This document shows, piece after piece, positions 7,751-17,183 of a DNA stretch of 64,000 bases. Numbering within the stretch: the first letter of the stretch is position 1; every line of letters begins with the position of its first letter. Source of the stretch: UBA830 sp038146925 (GTDB lineage: Bacteria > Pseudomonadota > Alphaproteobacteria > MPNO01 > UBA830); the NCBI GenBank assembly GCA_038146925.1, contig JAYQSP010000008.1, forward strand, positions 62,001-126,000. Reading direction: 5' to 3'. The notes beneath the pieces are model-generated. The model ran no database searches. It was not told the DNA's origin and saw only the letters and a program-made list of their open reading frames with translations. A program made the position numbers and the translations under genes.

Positions 7751-8512
7751 TCAGTTTTTCAGACGATACCCCGTTCGGAAAATCCACCACACAATGCCGA
7801 TGCAGACAGCGAGAAACAGCACGATCATCCCAATGCTGAGAACCACAGGCACGTCCGCCTTACCGTAGAAGCTCCAGCGGAAGGCGCTGATCAGATAGAC
7901 GACGGGGTTGAACAGGCTCAGCGTGCGCCAGAAGGCGGGCAGCATGTCGATGGAATAAAAACTGCCGCCGAGAAACGTCAGCGGCGTGATGACGAGCATC
8001 GGAACGAACTGCAGTTTTTCGAAGTTGTCGGCCCAGATCCCGATGATGAAACCGAGAAGGCTGAATGTCAGCGCCGTCACGACGAGAATGCATACCATCG
8101 CGACGGGGTGGGCGATGGAATAATCCACGAAAAGCGTTGCGGTGGCGAGGATGATGAAACCCAGAACGATCGACTTCGTGGCGGCGGCTCCCACATAGCC
8201 CATAACCACTTCCAGTGCCGACACCGGGGCAGAGAGAATTTCGTATATCGTACCCACGAAGCGCGGCATGTGAATCCCGAACGCGGCATTCGACACGCTT
8301 TCCGTCAGTATCGACAGCATGACCAGGCCGGGGATAATGAAAGCCGCGAAGCTGACGCCGTCGATCTGTGTGATGCGCGAACCGATCGCTGCGCCGAAGA
8401 CGACGAAATACAGAGTGGTTGTAACGACCGGCGAGACGATGCTTTGAAAAATCGTCCTTCCGGTGCGCGCCATTTCGAACATGTAGATCGCCCGGAGCCC
8501 GTGGATGTTCAT
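7751..8512 (-). CDS. ABC-2 type transporter permease (YadH/NodJ-like)
   Basis: A 253-residue membrane protein with six helices of the ABC-2 type. Family segments include the N-terminal amphipathic stretch RTIFQSIVSPVVTTTLYF and the late motif TPLTFLGGSFYSIDMLP with NPVVYLISAFRW, typical of YadH, NodJ and related exporters. Its start overlaps the stop of the ATPase gene by four bases, so the two are translationally coupled and form one exporter. Substrate not predictable. Confidence 0.92.
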   Translation of the reverse strand: MNIHGLRAIYMFEMARTGRTIFQSIVSPVVTTTLYFVVFGAAIGSRITQIDGVSFAAFIIPGLVMLSILTESVSNAAFGIHMPRFVGTIYEILSAPVSALEVVMGYVGAAATKSIVLGFIILATATLFVDYSIAHPVAMVCILVVTALTFSLLGFIIGIWADNFEKLQFVPMLVITPLTFLGGSFYSIDMLPAFWRTLSLFNPVVYLISAFRWSFYGKADVPVVLSIGMIVLFLAVCIGIVWWIFRTGYRLKN

Positions 8513-9453
8513 TGGGATTTCTCCACCAGACTGACGAAGATGTCCTCAAGCGAACTTTGCCGCGTGTCCATGTCGGTAAACCTGATGCCGAGATCGGCGA
8601 GATCGCTCAGCAGCCGGGTGGCGCCGGTCCGTTCGCCCTTCGGATCGAATGTATAGACCAGTGTGTTGCCGTCTTCCCTCAGATTCAGGGCGTATGCCGA
8701 CAGCGCGGCCGGTAACACGGTCATTGGTGTCTGAAGATGGAGGTGGAGTTCCTTTTCGCCCAGCTTGCTCATAAGGGCGTCCTTGTTTTCCACAAGGATG
8801 ATCCTGCCGCCGTCGATCACGCCGATCCGGTCGGCCATTTCTTCGGCTTCCTCGATATAGTGCGTGGTCAGAATAATCGTGACGCCCGTCCGCTGCAGTT
8901 TCCGTACCATCTCCCACATGCCGCGCCGAAGTTCCACGTCGACGCCGGCGGTCGGTTCGTCGAGGAATAGTATCTCCGGCTCGTGCGACAGCGCCTTGGC
9001 GATCAGAACCCGGCGTTTCATGCCTCCTGACAGGGTGATGATCTTCGAATCCTTTCGGTCCCACAGCGACAGATCCCGCAGTATGCGCTCTATGATCTGC
9101 GGATCGGCTTTCTTACCGAACAGACCCCGGCTGAAGCTGACCGTGTTCCACACCGTTTCGAACGCGTCGGTGGTCAGCTCCTGGGGGACCAGGCCGATTT
9201 TCGAGCGGGTTATGCGATAGTCGCGGACGACATCGTGGCCGGCCGCGGTGATCCGTCCGCCGGTCGGGTTGACGATGCCGCAGATGATGCTGATCAGGGT
9301 GGTCTTGCCCGCGCCGTTGGGGCCCAGTAGCGCGAAAATCTCGCCCCGCCGGATATCGAGATCGACATCGGTCAGCGCGGCGTGCCCGCCATCATAGATT
9401 TTCGAAAGATTCGAGACGGAGATCGCGGTATCCGGCGTCATATCGTTGGGCAT
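8509..9453 (-). CDS. ABC exporter ATP-binding protein (YadG/NodI-like)
   Basis: A 314-residue ATPase. Motifs are Walker A LLGPNGAGKTTL, signature LSGGMKRRVLIAKAL, Walker B EILFLDEPTAGVD and switch TTHYIEEAEEMADRI, followed by a C-terminal about 90-residue domain usual for ABC-2 exporters of the YadG/NodI type. The reading frame stays open to 9687, but that part has no homologous look and would overlap the divergent UbiD gene, so the ATG at 9453 (MPNDMTPD) is used. It pairs with the permease immediately downstream. Confidence 0.9.
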   Translation of the reverse strand: MPNDMTPDTAISVSNLSKIYDGGHAALTDVDLDIRRGEIFALLGPNGAGKTTLISIICGIVNPTGGRITAAGHDVVRDYRITRSKIGLVPQELTTDAFETVWNTVSFSRGLFGKKADPQIIERILRDLSLWDRKDSKIITLSGGMKRRVLIAKALSHEPEILFLDEPTAGVDVELRRGMWEMVRKLQRTGVTIILTTHYIEEAEEMADRIGVIDGGRIILVENKDALMSKLGEKELHLHLQTPMTVLPAALSAYALNLREDGNTLVYTFDPKGERTGATRLLSDLADLGIRFTDMDTRQSSLEDIFVSLVEKSQ

Positions 9454-9598
9454 TGGCTCTCGGAAAAGGCGTGCGGGTTTCTGGACTCTTAGAGACCCAT
9501 TCGACGGCAGGGTCAATAGATCGCGGGCCGTGTTCCGGCGATGAAACGAATCCTGTATGTTGCCGCCAATCGGAATTACCAAACAGGACAACCGGACA

Positions 9599-11203
9599 AT
9601 GGCCGAAGACTTTCGCGAACTGATAGACGAGCTCCACGCGGCGGACGAACTGATAGAGATCGAAAAGCCGGTTGATATCCGACACATCGCGACACTGGTC
9701 GATCAGTCCGACAAGGCGCTGATGTTCACGAACGTCAATGGGTACGATATGCCCGTGGTTTCAGGGGTTACCAACAGCCGGGAGCGGCTGGCCATCGCGG
9801 CCGGGTGCGATTTTTCGGATATCGAGGGACGTTTGCGCGAGGGCCTCGACCGGCCGATCGAGCCGGTATACGTAAATACCGGCCCGGCACGGGAAGTCTA
9901 CGTCGAAGGCGACGACGTCGATCTTTATTCCATGCCGGTGCCGCTGTTTTCCGTGCTCGATGGCGGACCGATGATCACTGCCGGAATCACGCTGTCGCGC
10001 GACCCGGACGAAGACGAGAATTCCGCCATCAATGCCGGCGTCTACCGGTTTCTGGTCAAGGAAAAGAATCTGACCGGGATCGATATCGTCACGCCCAACA
10101 ACCTCCATCGATACGCAGCCAAGGCGTACGAGAAAGGCGAGCCGTTGCCGATTTCGATCAATATCGGTACCCATCCGTTCGAACTGATCTGTTCCACCTA
10201 CAAGGCCCGGGCCGGGGTCAGCGAACTCGGCATCGCCGGCGGCATGCGCGGCAAGGGCGTGCCGCTGACCCAGTGCCAGACCATCGACATGCCGTGCATC
10301 GCCGACGCCGAAATCGTGCTGGAGGCCGAAATCCTGCCGACCGGCTGGACTCAGCCCGAAGGCCGGTTCGGCGAATTCACGCGCCTGATGGGCGGGCTTC
10401 ACTGGAACCCGCATGTGCGGATCAAGGCGATCTCGATGCGCAAGAACCCTCTCTATTACGCACTCCACATGCCCTGGGAAAACATCTGGCCGTCAGGACC
10501 CATTTACGAAGCCAATGTGCGTCGCGTCCTCGACGAGGCCGGCGTCAACGTCACCGCCGTCAACATCACGCCCGGGGGGTGCTGCCACTGGCATGCGATT
10601 GTCGCCATCAAACCGCTGCCTGGCGACGGTAAGAACGCGATCACGGCCGCGCTCTCGGTCGCCGACATGAAACACGTCACCGTGGTCGATCACGATATCG
10701 ACGTGTTCGATCACGTCGATGTTGAATGGGCGGTTGCGACGCGTGTCCAGGCGGACCGGGACGTGGTAATTATTTCCGGCGCGAGGTCCAAGCCACTCGA
10801 CCCCAGCCTGCCGCCGCCGGGCCCGTATTCCCGGGTGCCGACAACGGCCAAGATGGGTATCGATGCGACGATTCCCGACAACGTGCCGCGCGAACGCTTT
10901 CACCGCATCGCCTATGCCTATGCCGACGAAGTGAAGCTCGACGATTTCATCGGACCGGCGAACGGAACGGCAAAACCGGTCACCGAAATTTCGCCCGAAG
11001 ACCTGGCGGGTCAGATCAAGGCGCTGATCACCGAGGAGCCGCTTTATTTCGCCGAATTATGCGAGAAATTCGTTGCCCACGGTTTCCAGGCGGTGACGCG
11101 GGCGATCGGCGTGCTGCATGAAAGCGGCGTCCTGTGGCAGGATCCGGAAGGGAAATTCTGCCTGAAAGAGTCCCGGTTCGCGGCGGTGCCGCCGAAGCGG
11201 TAG
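9599..11203 (+). CDS. UbiD-family prenyl-FMN-dependent (de)carboxylase with C-terminal winged-helix-like extension
   Basis: A 534-residue enzyme that would decarboxylate or carboxylate an unsaturated or aromatic acid using prenylated FMN. The three catalytic residues of the Fdc1/UbiD class are placed correctly: Arg150 (INAGVYRFLV) and Glu254 and Glu259 in QPEGRFGEFTRLMGG. Residues about 468-525 (EDLAGQIKALITEEPLYF to GVLWQDPEGKF) look like a winged-helix-type domain added after the normal end of UbiD. The start is ATG 9599, with AGGACA upstream; an in-frame 9557 start lacks support. No ubiX gene is adjacent. Ubiquinone synthesis is unlikely to be its role, given isolation and divergence from typical UbiD; the substrate is unknown. 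Confidence 0.87.
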   Translation: MAEDFRELIDELHAADELIEIEKPVDIRHIATLVDQSDKALMFTNVNGYDMPVVSGVTNSRERLAIAAGCDFSDIEGRLREGLDRPIEPVYVNTGPAREVYVEGDDVDLYSMPVPLFSVLDGGPMITAGITLSRDPDEDENSAINAGVYRFLVKEKNLTGIDIVTPNNLHRYAAKAYEKGEPLPISINIGTHPFELICSTYKARAGVSELGIAGGMRGKGVPLTQCQTIDMPCIADAEIVLEAEILPTGWTQPEGRFGEFTRLMGGLHWNPHVRIKAISMRKNPLYYALHMPWENIWPSGPIYEANVRRVLDEAGVNVTAVNITPGGCCHWHAIVAIKPLPGDGKNAITAALSVADMKHVTVVDHDIDVFDHVDVEWAVATRVQADRDVVIISGARSKPLDPSLPPPGPYSRVPTTAKMGIDATIPDNVPRERFHRIAYAYADEVKLDDFIGPANGTAKPVTEISPEDLAGQIKALITEEPLYFAELCEKFVAHGFQAVTRAIGVLHESGVLWQDPEGKFCLKESRFAAVPPKR

Positions 11204-11259
11204 TACTTAATTTTCTATCCGTTTGCGCGAGCCGGAGCCGTGAAAAGAACGGCGCACTT

Positions 11260-11775
11260 CTAGTCGTCGTAGCCTATCAGCGAATGGACCGGCACATCCA
11301 GCCGGTCCCTGCCGTTGAGGAAATTGAGCTCGATGATAAAAGACGAAGCGACGACATCGGCGCCGACGCCGCGCAGCAGCTCGACTGCGGCGGCGGCGGT
11401 GCCGCCGGTTGCCAGCAGATCATCCATGAGGACGACTTTCTGCCCCTGATGCAGGGCGTCCGCCTGAATTTCGATCGTGTCGGAGCCGTATTCCAGATCG
11501 TAGGTGTGGGAAATCGTCTCGCCAGGCAATTTGTCTTTCTTGCGTACCATCGTGAACCCGATCCCGAGGCGGAGCGCCAGAGGCGCCGCCACCAGAAATC
11601 CGCGCGATTCGATTCCGACCAGCCGATCAGGTTTGTAGGGGCCGATCTCTTCGGTCAGTCGGTCCACCGTGGCTTCCCATGCCTCGGCATGCTGCAGCAG
11701 AGTGGAAATGTCGTAGAAAAGTATGCCCGGCTTGGGGAAATCCGGCACAGACCGGATGTGGTCTTTCAAGTTCAT
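11260..11775 (-). CDS. apt: Adenine phosphoribosyltransferase
   Basis: A 171-residue cytosolic purine-salvage enzyme: adenine plus PRPP gives AMP. The PRPP-binding motif is VVLMDDLLATGGTAAAAVELL-like, with the core VLMDDLLATGGTAAA near residues 121-135. The N-terminus MNLKDHIRSVPDFPKPGI and the ESRGF motif are typical of Apt. The frame is open to 11829, but the ATG at 11775 matches the family length. It is divergent from the aminotransferase gene 84 bases away. Confidence 0.96.
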   Translation of the reverse strand: MNLKDHIRSVPDFPKPGILFYDISTLLQHAEAWEATVDRLTEEIGPYKPDRLVGIESRGFLVAAPLALRLGIGFTMVRKKDKLPGETISHTYDLEYGSDTIEIQADALHQGQKVVLMDDLLATGGTAAAAVELLRGVGADVVASSFIIELNFLNGRDRLDVPVHSLIGYDD

Positions 11776-11859
11776 GGCGAATCCTGATTGGGTGTTGGTG
11801 CGGCGAATGCGGCATGTCATCCTACCCAATCGTCAACCTCGCGCCAACGGACACCTGAC

Positions 11860-13182
11860 ATGGAACACGTCTTTCACCGGTTTCCGAAATCGACCCTGCC
11901 GGTCGTTGCCCGGGGCGACGGCATGTTTGTCTATGACAAAGACGGCAACGAATACCTCGATGCGTGCGGGGGCGCCGCCGTTTCGTGTCTCGGCCATTCG
12001 GACGAGAGCGTCAAACGCGCGATCGTCGACCAGCTCGATCGCATCCCGTTCGCACACACGGCCTTCTACACGTCCGATGTGGCGGAACAGCTGGCAGACC
12101 GGCTGACGGCCATGGCGCCCGGAAACCTGTCGCGTGTCTACTTCACGTCCGGCGGGTCGGAGGCGACGGAAACGGCGCTGAAGATGGCGCGACAGTATTT
12201 CGTCGAAAAAGGAGAGCCCGAGCGGCGGCATATCATCTCCCGCCGGCAGAGTTATCATGGCAATACGCTGGGCGCGCTGGCGGCAGGGGGCAACCAGTGG
12301 CGGCGCGCGCAGTTCGAGCCGCTGCTGTTCGAAACGCATCATATCGCTCCATGCTATGAGTACCGGGACCGGGAGCCGGATGAATCGCCGGAAGCGTACG
12401 GCATAAGGGTCGCAGACGAACTGGACGAGCAGATTTCGGAACTCGGCGCCGAGAACGTAATTGCCTTTATCGCAGAAACCGTCGTCGGGGCGACATCCGG
12501 CGCGGTGCCGCCGACGCCGGGATACTTCAAACGCATCCGCGAGATCTGCGACCGGCATGGCATCCTGCTGATCCTCGACGAGGTAATGTGCGGAACAGGG
12601 CGCACGGGGACTATGTTCGCCTGCGAACAGGACGATATCGCCCCCGATCTCCTGACGATGGCAAAAGGTTTGGGCGCTGGGTACCAGCCGATCGGGGCGG
12701 TGATGGTCGGCGCGCATCTGTTCGACGCGTTTCGCGGCGGCAGCGGGTTTTTCCAGCACGGCCATACCTATATGGCTCATCCGACTGCGTGCGCCGCTTC
12801 GCTCGCGGTTATAAACGCCATCGAGGAACGCGATTTGCTCGCAAACGTGCGGGACAGAGGCGCGGAACTGCGCGCGGCGCTCGAAGACCGGTTCGGCCAG
12901 CATCCCCATATCGGCGATATTCGGGGACGGGGGCTGTTTATCGGCCTTGAAATCGTTCGCGACCGGGAGTCCAAAGAGCCGTTCGACGGCGGCGCGGCGC
13001 TGGCCGGGGCGATAAAGGCCAACGCCATGGCCGCAGGTCTGATGATTTATCCCATGGGCGGCACGATCGATGGCAGCCGCGGTACCCACATTCTGCTGGC
13101 ACCGCCCTACATCCTGGAGAGCGGACATATTGGCATAATCGTCGATCGATTGGGCGCCGCCATCGACGCCTCGACCCCCTGA
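11860..13182 (+). CDS. Class III pyridoxal-phosphate aminotransferase
   Basis: A 440-residue fold-type I aminotransferase of the class III (omega-aminotransferase/aspartate aminotransferase family) group. Visible are the N-terminal DGNEYLDACGGAAVSCLGH, the PLP-phosphate segment FTSGGSEATETALKMARQY, the aspartate that contacts the cofactor ring in LLILDEVMCGTGRTG and the Schiff-base lysine in TMAKGLGAGYQPIG. The start at 11860 is preferred over 11788, which would overlap the apt promoter. The amine donor is not deducible. The monofunctional arrangement upstream of a TRAP operon suggests a catabolic amine or amino-acid substrate. Confidence 0.9.
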   Translation: MEHVFHRFPKSTLPVVARGDGMFVYDKDGNEYLDACGGAAVSCLGHSDESVKRAIVDQLDRIPFAHTAFYTSDVAEQLADRLTAMAPGNLSRVYFTSGGSEATETALKMARQYFVEKGEPERRHIISRRQSYHGNTLGALAAGGNQWRRAQFEPLLFETHHIAPCYEYRDREPDESPEAYGIRVADELDEQISELGAENVIAFIAETVVGATSGAVPPTPGYFKRIREICDRHGILLILDEVMCGTGRTGTMFACEQDDIAPDLLTMAKGLGAGYQPIGAVMVGAHLFDAFRGGSGFFQHGHTYMAHPTACAASLAVINAIEERDLLANVRDRGAELRAALEDRFGQHPHIGDIRGRGLFIGLEIVRDRESKEPFDGGAALAGAIKANAMAAGLMIYPMGGTIDGSRGTHILLAPPYILESGHIGIIVDRLGAAIDASTP

Positions 13183-13209
13183 TCCGGCACGGAACAGAAA
13201 GTTAGAAAT

Positions 13210-13230
13210 CTAAACAATACAATTGTTTAG
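13210..13230. promoter_or_regulatory. Perfect 9-3-9 palindrome, probable operator upstream of the TRAP operon
   Basis: CTAAACAAT (13210-13218), spacer ACA, then ATTGTTTAG (13222-13230) forms a perfect AT-rich dyad in an otherwise GC-rich region. It lies 28 bases after the aminotransferase stop and about 200 bases before the TRAP binding-protein ATG. The short spacer and lack of a T-run argue for a dimeric regulator site rather than a terminator. The regulator is not encoded in the neighbourhood. Confidence 0.6.
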
Positions 13231-13427
13231 GGTCGTTGCAGTGCGGATGCCGCGTTGACGCCGCGGTTTCGGATGGGCATTCTTGGATACAGGTTGTGAG
13301 CCGACCGGGCTCATGGTCCACAACGACGCGAACGCGTTTAACCGCCGGTTTCCAATGGTCGGGACCGGTCGTGGTTTTCCGGCAAACCCGCAGAAAACCG
13401 GATTACGCAAAGGGAGACACATCAGAT

Positions 13428-14408
13428 ATGAAAAAACTCGTGATCAGTCTGTCCGCCGCCGTCATCGCGGCAGGGACATACAGCGTTGCCACCAGCGGTA
13501 CTGCCGTTGCGCAGCAGCAGTTCATTTCCATCGGCACCGGCGGTGTGACCGGCGTCTACTATCCGACCGGCGGCGCGATCTGCCGACTGGTCAACCGGGG
13601 CCGCAAGGATCACAACATCCGCTGCTCGGTCGAATCCACGGGTGGCTCGATATACAACATTAACACCATCAAGGCCGGCGAACTCGATTTCGGCGTCGCC
13701 CAGTCGGATTGGCAGTATCATGCCTATAACGGTACCTCCAAGTTCAAGGACGCCGGCGCATATAAAGACCTGCGGGCCGTGTTCTCGGTTCATCCGGAAC
13801 CCTTTACCGTCGTCGCCCGAGCAGATGCAGGGATCAAGAATTTCGGCGACCTCAAGGGCAAGCGTGTCAACATCGGCAACCCCGGTTCCGGTCAGCGCGG
13901 CACCATGGAAGTCCTGATGGGCGAAATGGGCTGGGACAAGAGCGTTTTCAAGCTTGCCTCCGAGCTGAAATCCGCCGAACAGAGCCAGGCGCTGTGCGAC
14001 AACAAGATCGACGCCATGGTCTTCACGGTCGGTCATCCGTCCGGTTCGATCAAGGAAGCCACCACGTCCTGCTCATCGGTCCTGGTCAACGTCACAGGCC
14101 CGGCCGTTGATGCCCTCGTCAAGAAGAATTCGTTCTACCGCAAGGCCACCATTCCGGGCGGTATGTACACCGGTTCGCCCAACGACACGCAGACCTTCGG
14201 CGTCGGCGCCACCTTCGTCAGCTCGACCAAGGTTGCCGACAAGGTCGTCTACGAAGTCGTGAAAGCGGTGTTCGAAAACTTCGACCGCTTCAAGAAGCTT
14301 CATCCGGCGTTCCGTAAGCTGAAGGAATCGGAAATGATCAAGGACGGTCTTTCCGCGCCGCTGCATGTCGGTGCCGCGAAGTACTACAAGGAAAAGGGCT
14401 GGATGTAA
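13428..14408 (+). CDS. TAXI-family TRAP transporter solute-binding protein
   Basis: A 326-residue periplasmic binding protein. The signal peptide (about residues 1-28) ends near GTAVAQQ. The mature protein starts FISIGTGGVTGVYYPTGGAIC, the signature of the TAXI (TRAP-associated extracytoplasmic immunogenic) family. It captures a carboxylate-type solute for the fused permease downstream. The frame is open to 13236, but the ATG at 13428, with AGGGAGA about a dozen bases before it and followed by a lysine-rich signal peptide, is clearly the start. A GC-rich hairpin follows the stop before the permease gene. Confidence 0.94.
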   Translation: MKKLVISLSAAVIAAGTYSVATSGTAVAQQQFISIGTGGVTGVYYPTGGAICRLVNRGRKDHNIRCSVESTGGSIYNINTIKAGELDFGVAQSDWQYHAYNGTSKFKDAGAYKDLRAVFSVHPEPFTVVARADAGIKNFGDLKGKRVNIGNPGSGQRGTMEVLMGEMGWDKSVFKLASELKSAEQSQALCDNKIDAMVFTVGHPSGSIKEATTSCSSVLVNVTGPAVDALVKKNSFYRKATIPGGMYTGSPNDTQTFGVGATFVSSTKVADKVVYEVVKAVFENFDRFKKLHPAFRKLKESEMIKDGLSAPLHVGAAKYYKEKGWM

Positions 14409-14426
14409 TATCCGCCTGACGACGAC

Positions 14427-14450
14427 GGGGGAGGCGTCGCCGCCTCCCCC
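14427..14450 (+). terminator. Intra-operon stem-loop between TRAP binding protein and permease
   Basis: GGGGGAGGCG (14427-14436), loop TCGC, CGCCTCCCCC (14441-14450): a perfect 10-bp GC stem, 18 bases after the binding-protein stop. No T-run follows, so full termination is unlikely. Such hairpins commonly stabilise the upstream message or attenuate the downstream one, giving more binding protein than permease. Confidence 0.6.
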
Positions 14451-14564
14451 GGACTCTCCCCGGAAAGCGGCAAAGACCGCGGAGACAAAAGATATATAAC
14501 AAACCCGGCCACTCTATGCCGGGAAGCGCGAGGGTGCACCATCGCCGATCAGGATCAATCTACC

Positions 14565-17171
14565 ATGCAAATGGCGGATGAGGAGCTGCAGGATCTTGTA
14601 GCTTCCACGGATACCGGCGCCCGTAATCCGGGCGGCAGCGTGGCGAAGCTGCTTGCCGGCGTGGCGCTGGCATGGTCGCTGTTCCAACTGTGGATTGCGT
14701 CGCCGCTGCCGTTCATGGTCACCGATATCATCCCGGTTCTGAACAACACCGAAACCCGGTCGATCCATCTGGCCTTCGCGATCTTTCTGGCCTTCGCAGC
14801 ATATCCCGCCCTGAAACGTTCGCCGCGCGACCGCATCCCGCTGCAAGACTGGGTGTTCGCGCTAGTCGGCGCGTTCGCGGCTGCCTACCTGTTCCTGTTT
14901 TACGGCGAACTGTCGGAACGCCCTGGCGCGCCCATCGAAATGGATCTGTGGATCGCCGGTATCGGGCTGGTCGCCCTACTGGAAGCCACGCGCCGGGCGC
15001 TGGGACCGCCGCTGATGATCGTCGCGCTGGTTTTTCTCGCATATGTGTTCTTCGGCGACAGCGCCGTTGTGCCAGAAGCCATCCGCTGGAAAGGCGCGTC
15101 CTTTGCCAAGGCGATGAGTCACCAGTGGCTGACGACCGAAGGCGTGTACGGTATCGCGCTGGGCGTTTCGACCAGTTTCGTGTTCCTTTTCGTGCTGTTC
15201 GGCTCGCTACTCGATAAGGCAGGGGCCGGCAATTACTTCATCAAGGTCGCGTTCTCGCTGCTCGGCCATCTGCGCGGCGGACCCGCCAAGGCGGCCGTTC
15301 TTGCCTCCGCGATGACCGGACTGATCTCTGGCTCTTCGATCGCCAACGTCGTGACCACGGGCACGTTCACCATTCCGCTGATGAAGCGCGTCGGCTTCAC
15401 GCCGGAGCAAGGCGGGTCGGTCGAGGTCGCGTCCTCGGTCAACGGGCAGATTATGCCGCCGGTCATGGGGGCAGCGGCGTTTCTCATGGTCGAATATGTC
15501 GGCATTTCGTATCTCGAAGTCATCACACACGCATTTCTGCCGGCGGTGATTTCCTACATCGCGCTTCTGTACATCGTGCATCTCGAAGCGCTGAAGAACG
15601 AGATGGAAGGCCTGCCCAAACCGGGCGCGGAGAAAACGGCGATGATGCGGCTGGTGGGTGCCGGTATTTCGACATCGTCGATCCTGATCCTCGCCGGCAT
15701 CGTCTATTACGGCATCCTCGGCATCAAGTCGGTGTTCGGCGATGTCTCGGGCGGCATCCTGGCGATCGCCGTTCTGATTATTTACGTCGCGCTGATCTGG
15801 TTCGCGACGAAAAGCCCGGACCTGGAAATGGACGATCCCAACGCGGAAATCGTCTCGCTGCCGGAATTCATGCCGACCTTCAAGACCGGTCTGCACTACA
15901 TTTTGCCGATCGTCGTGCTCATCTGGTTCCTGATAGTGGAACGCAAGTCGCCGGGGCTGTCGGCCTTCTGGGCCAGTGCGCTGATGTTGTTCATTCTGAT
16001 CACCCAGCACCCGCTGAAAGCGATGTTCCGGAAAACCGCCGACACATCCGCCGCATTCAGACGCGGCTGGGACGAATTGATCGATGGCCTGATTGTCGGT
16101 GCGCGCAACATGATCGGCATCGGCGTCGCTACCGCCGCAGCCGGCATCATCGTCGGCACCGTCACCCTGACCGGCATCGGCCAGGTGATGACCGAATTCG
16201 TCGAAGTGCTGTCCGGCGGCTACCTGATCGTCATGCTGATTCTGGTCGCCATCATCAGCCTGATTCTCGGTATGGGGCTGCCGACGACGGCCAATTACAT
16301 TGTCGTGTCGTCGCTGATGGCGGGCGTTGTGGTCGAACTCGGCGCCGCCAACGGGCTGATCGTGCCGTTGATCGCTGTGCATATGTTCGTGTTCTATTTC
16401 GGCATCATGGCGGATGTGACGCCACCTGTGGGACTTGCGTCGTTTGCGGCGGCAGCCGTGTCCGGCGGCGATCCGATCAAAACCGGTTTCACGGCGTTCT
16501 TCTATTCGCTGCGGACGGTCATCCTGCCGTTCCTGTTTATCTTCAACACCGACCTTCTGCTGATCGATGTCGGCTGGGTGGATGGTATCGCGGTGTTCAT
16601 TGTGGCCACGGCGGCGATGCTGATCTTCGCCGCCGGCACGCAGGGCTTTTTCATCGCCCGCAGCAAAGCCTGGGAATCGGTTCTGCTGATCCTGATCGCG
16701 TTCACGCTGTTCCGGCCCGGTTTCTGGCTCGACCAGGTGCAGGCGCCGTTCGAATCCGCCGATCCCAAAAGCCTCGTCCAGGTGGCCGAAGCACAGCCCG
16801 CCGGGTCCGAACTACGGGTGTTTGTCGTCGGTCAGAACGCGGAAGGCGCGGATGTCGAAACCACGGTGGTCTTGCCTCTCGGCCCGAGAGCGGGCGGCGA
16901 AAAACGACTGGAATTCGCAGGCATCAAAATCGTCGAGAACGACGGCAAGGTTGTGATCGACGACGTGATCCAGGCAGACGAACAGGGCAAGGATACGGCG
17001 GCCAAGACCGCCAAGCTGGAATTCGACATGGTCATCCAGTCGGCAGAGGCGCCCCGCGAGCGCATGCCGAAACAAATTTTCTACATCCCGGCGATCGTTC
17101 TGCTGGGGCTGATCTGGATGCTGCAGCGGCGCCGGCGCACCGAGCGGTTGGCGCAGCGGGCCGCCGCATAG
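14565..17171 (+). CDS. TRAP transporter fused permease (DctQM-type, TAXI system) with C-terminal DUF3394-like domain
   Basis: An 868-residue inner-membrane protein. The first four helices (about residues 20-140) replace the small DctQ subunit. The large DctM part (about residues 150-690) carries repeated motifs such as AAVLASAMTGLISGSSIANV, VTTGTFTIPLMKRVGF, VNGQIMPPVMGAAAFLMVEY and, near 570, ILGMGLPTTANYIVV. Residues about 720-840 form a soluble domain of the DUF3394 type, followed by a final helix and an RRRRTERL tail. It uses a sodium gradient to import the solute captured by the TAXI protein. Start ATG 14565 has AGGA ten bases upstream; 14571 is an alternative. Confidence 0.93.
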   Translation: MQMADEELQDLVASTDTGARNPGGSVAKLLAGVALAWSLFQLWIASPLPFMVTDIIPVLNNTETRSIHLAFAIFLAFAAYPALKRSPRDRIPLQDWVFALVGAFAAAYLFLFYGELSERPGAPIEMDLWIAGIGLVALLEATRRALGPPLMIVALVFLAYVFFGDSAVVPEAIRWKGASFAKAMSHQWLTTEGVYGIALGVSTSFVFLFVLFGSLLDKAGAGNYFIKVAFSLLGHLRGGPAKAAVLASAMTGLISGSSIANVVTTGTFTIPLMKRVGFTPEQGGSVEVASSVNGQIMPPVMGAAAFLMVEYVGISYLEVITHAFLPAVISYIALLYIVHLEALKNEMEGLPKPGAEKTAMMRLVGAGISTSSILILAGIVYYGILGIKSVFGDVSGGILAIAVLIIYVALIWFATKSPDLEMDDPNAEIVSLPEFMPTFKTGLHYILPIVVLIWFLIVERKSPGLSAFWASALMLFILITQHPLKAMFRKTADTSAAFRRGWDELIDGLIVGARNMIGIGVATAAAGIIVGTVTLTGIGQVMTEFVEVLSGGYLIVMLILVAIISLILGMGLPTTANYIVVSSLMAGVVVELGAANGLIVPLIAVHMFVFYFGIMADVTPPVGLASFAAAAVSGGDPIKTGFTAFFYSLRTVILPFLFIFNTDLLLIDVGWVDGIAVFIVATAAMLIFAAGTQGFFIARSKAWESVLLILIAFTLFRPGFWLDQVQAPFESADPKSLVQVAEAQPAGSELRVFVVGQNAEGADVETTVVLPLGPRAGGEKRLEFAGIKIVENDGKVVIDDVIQADEQGKDTAAKTAKLEFDMVIQSAEAPRERMPKQIFYIPAIVLLGLIWMLQRRRRTERLAQRAAA

Positions 17172-17183
17172 GGGGAGAGAGAC

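Noticed and set aside
8509..9687. Extended ABC ATPase starting at 9687
   Set aside because: The extra 78 residues are serine- and isoleucine-rich shadow of the UbiD gene. The domain begins properly at 9453.
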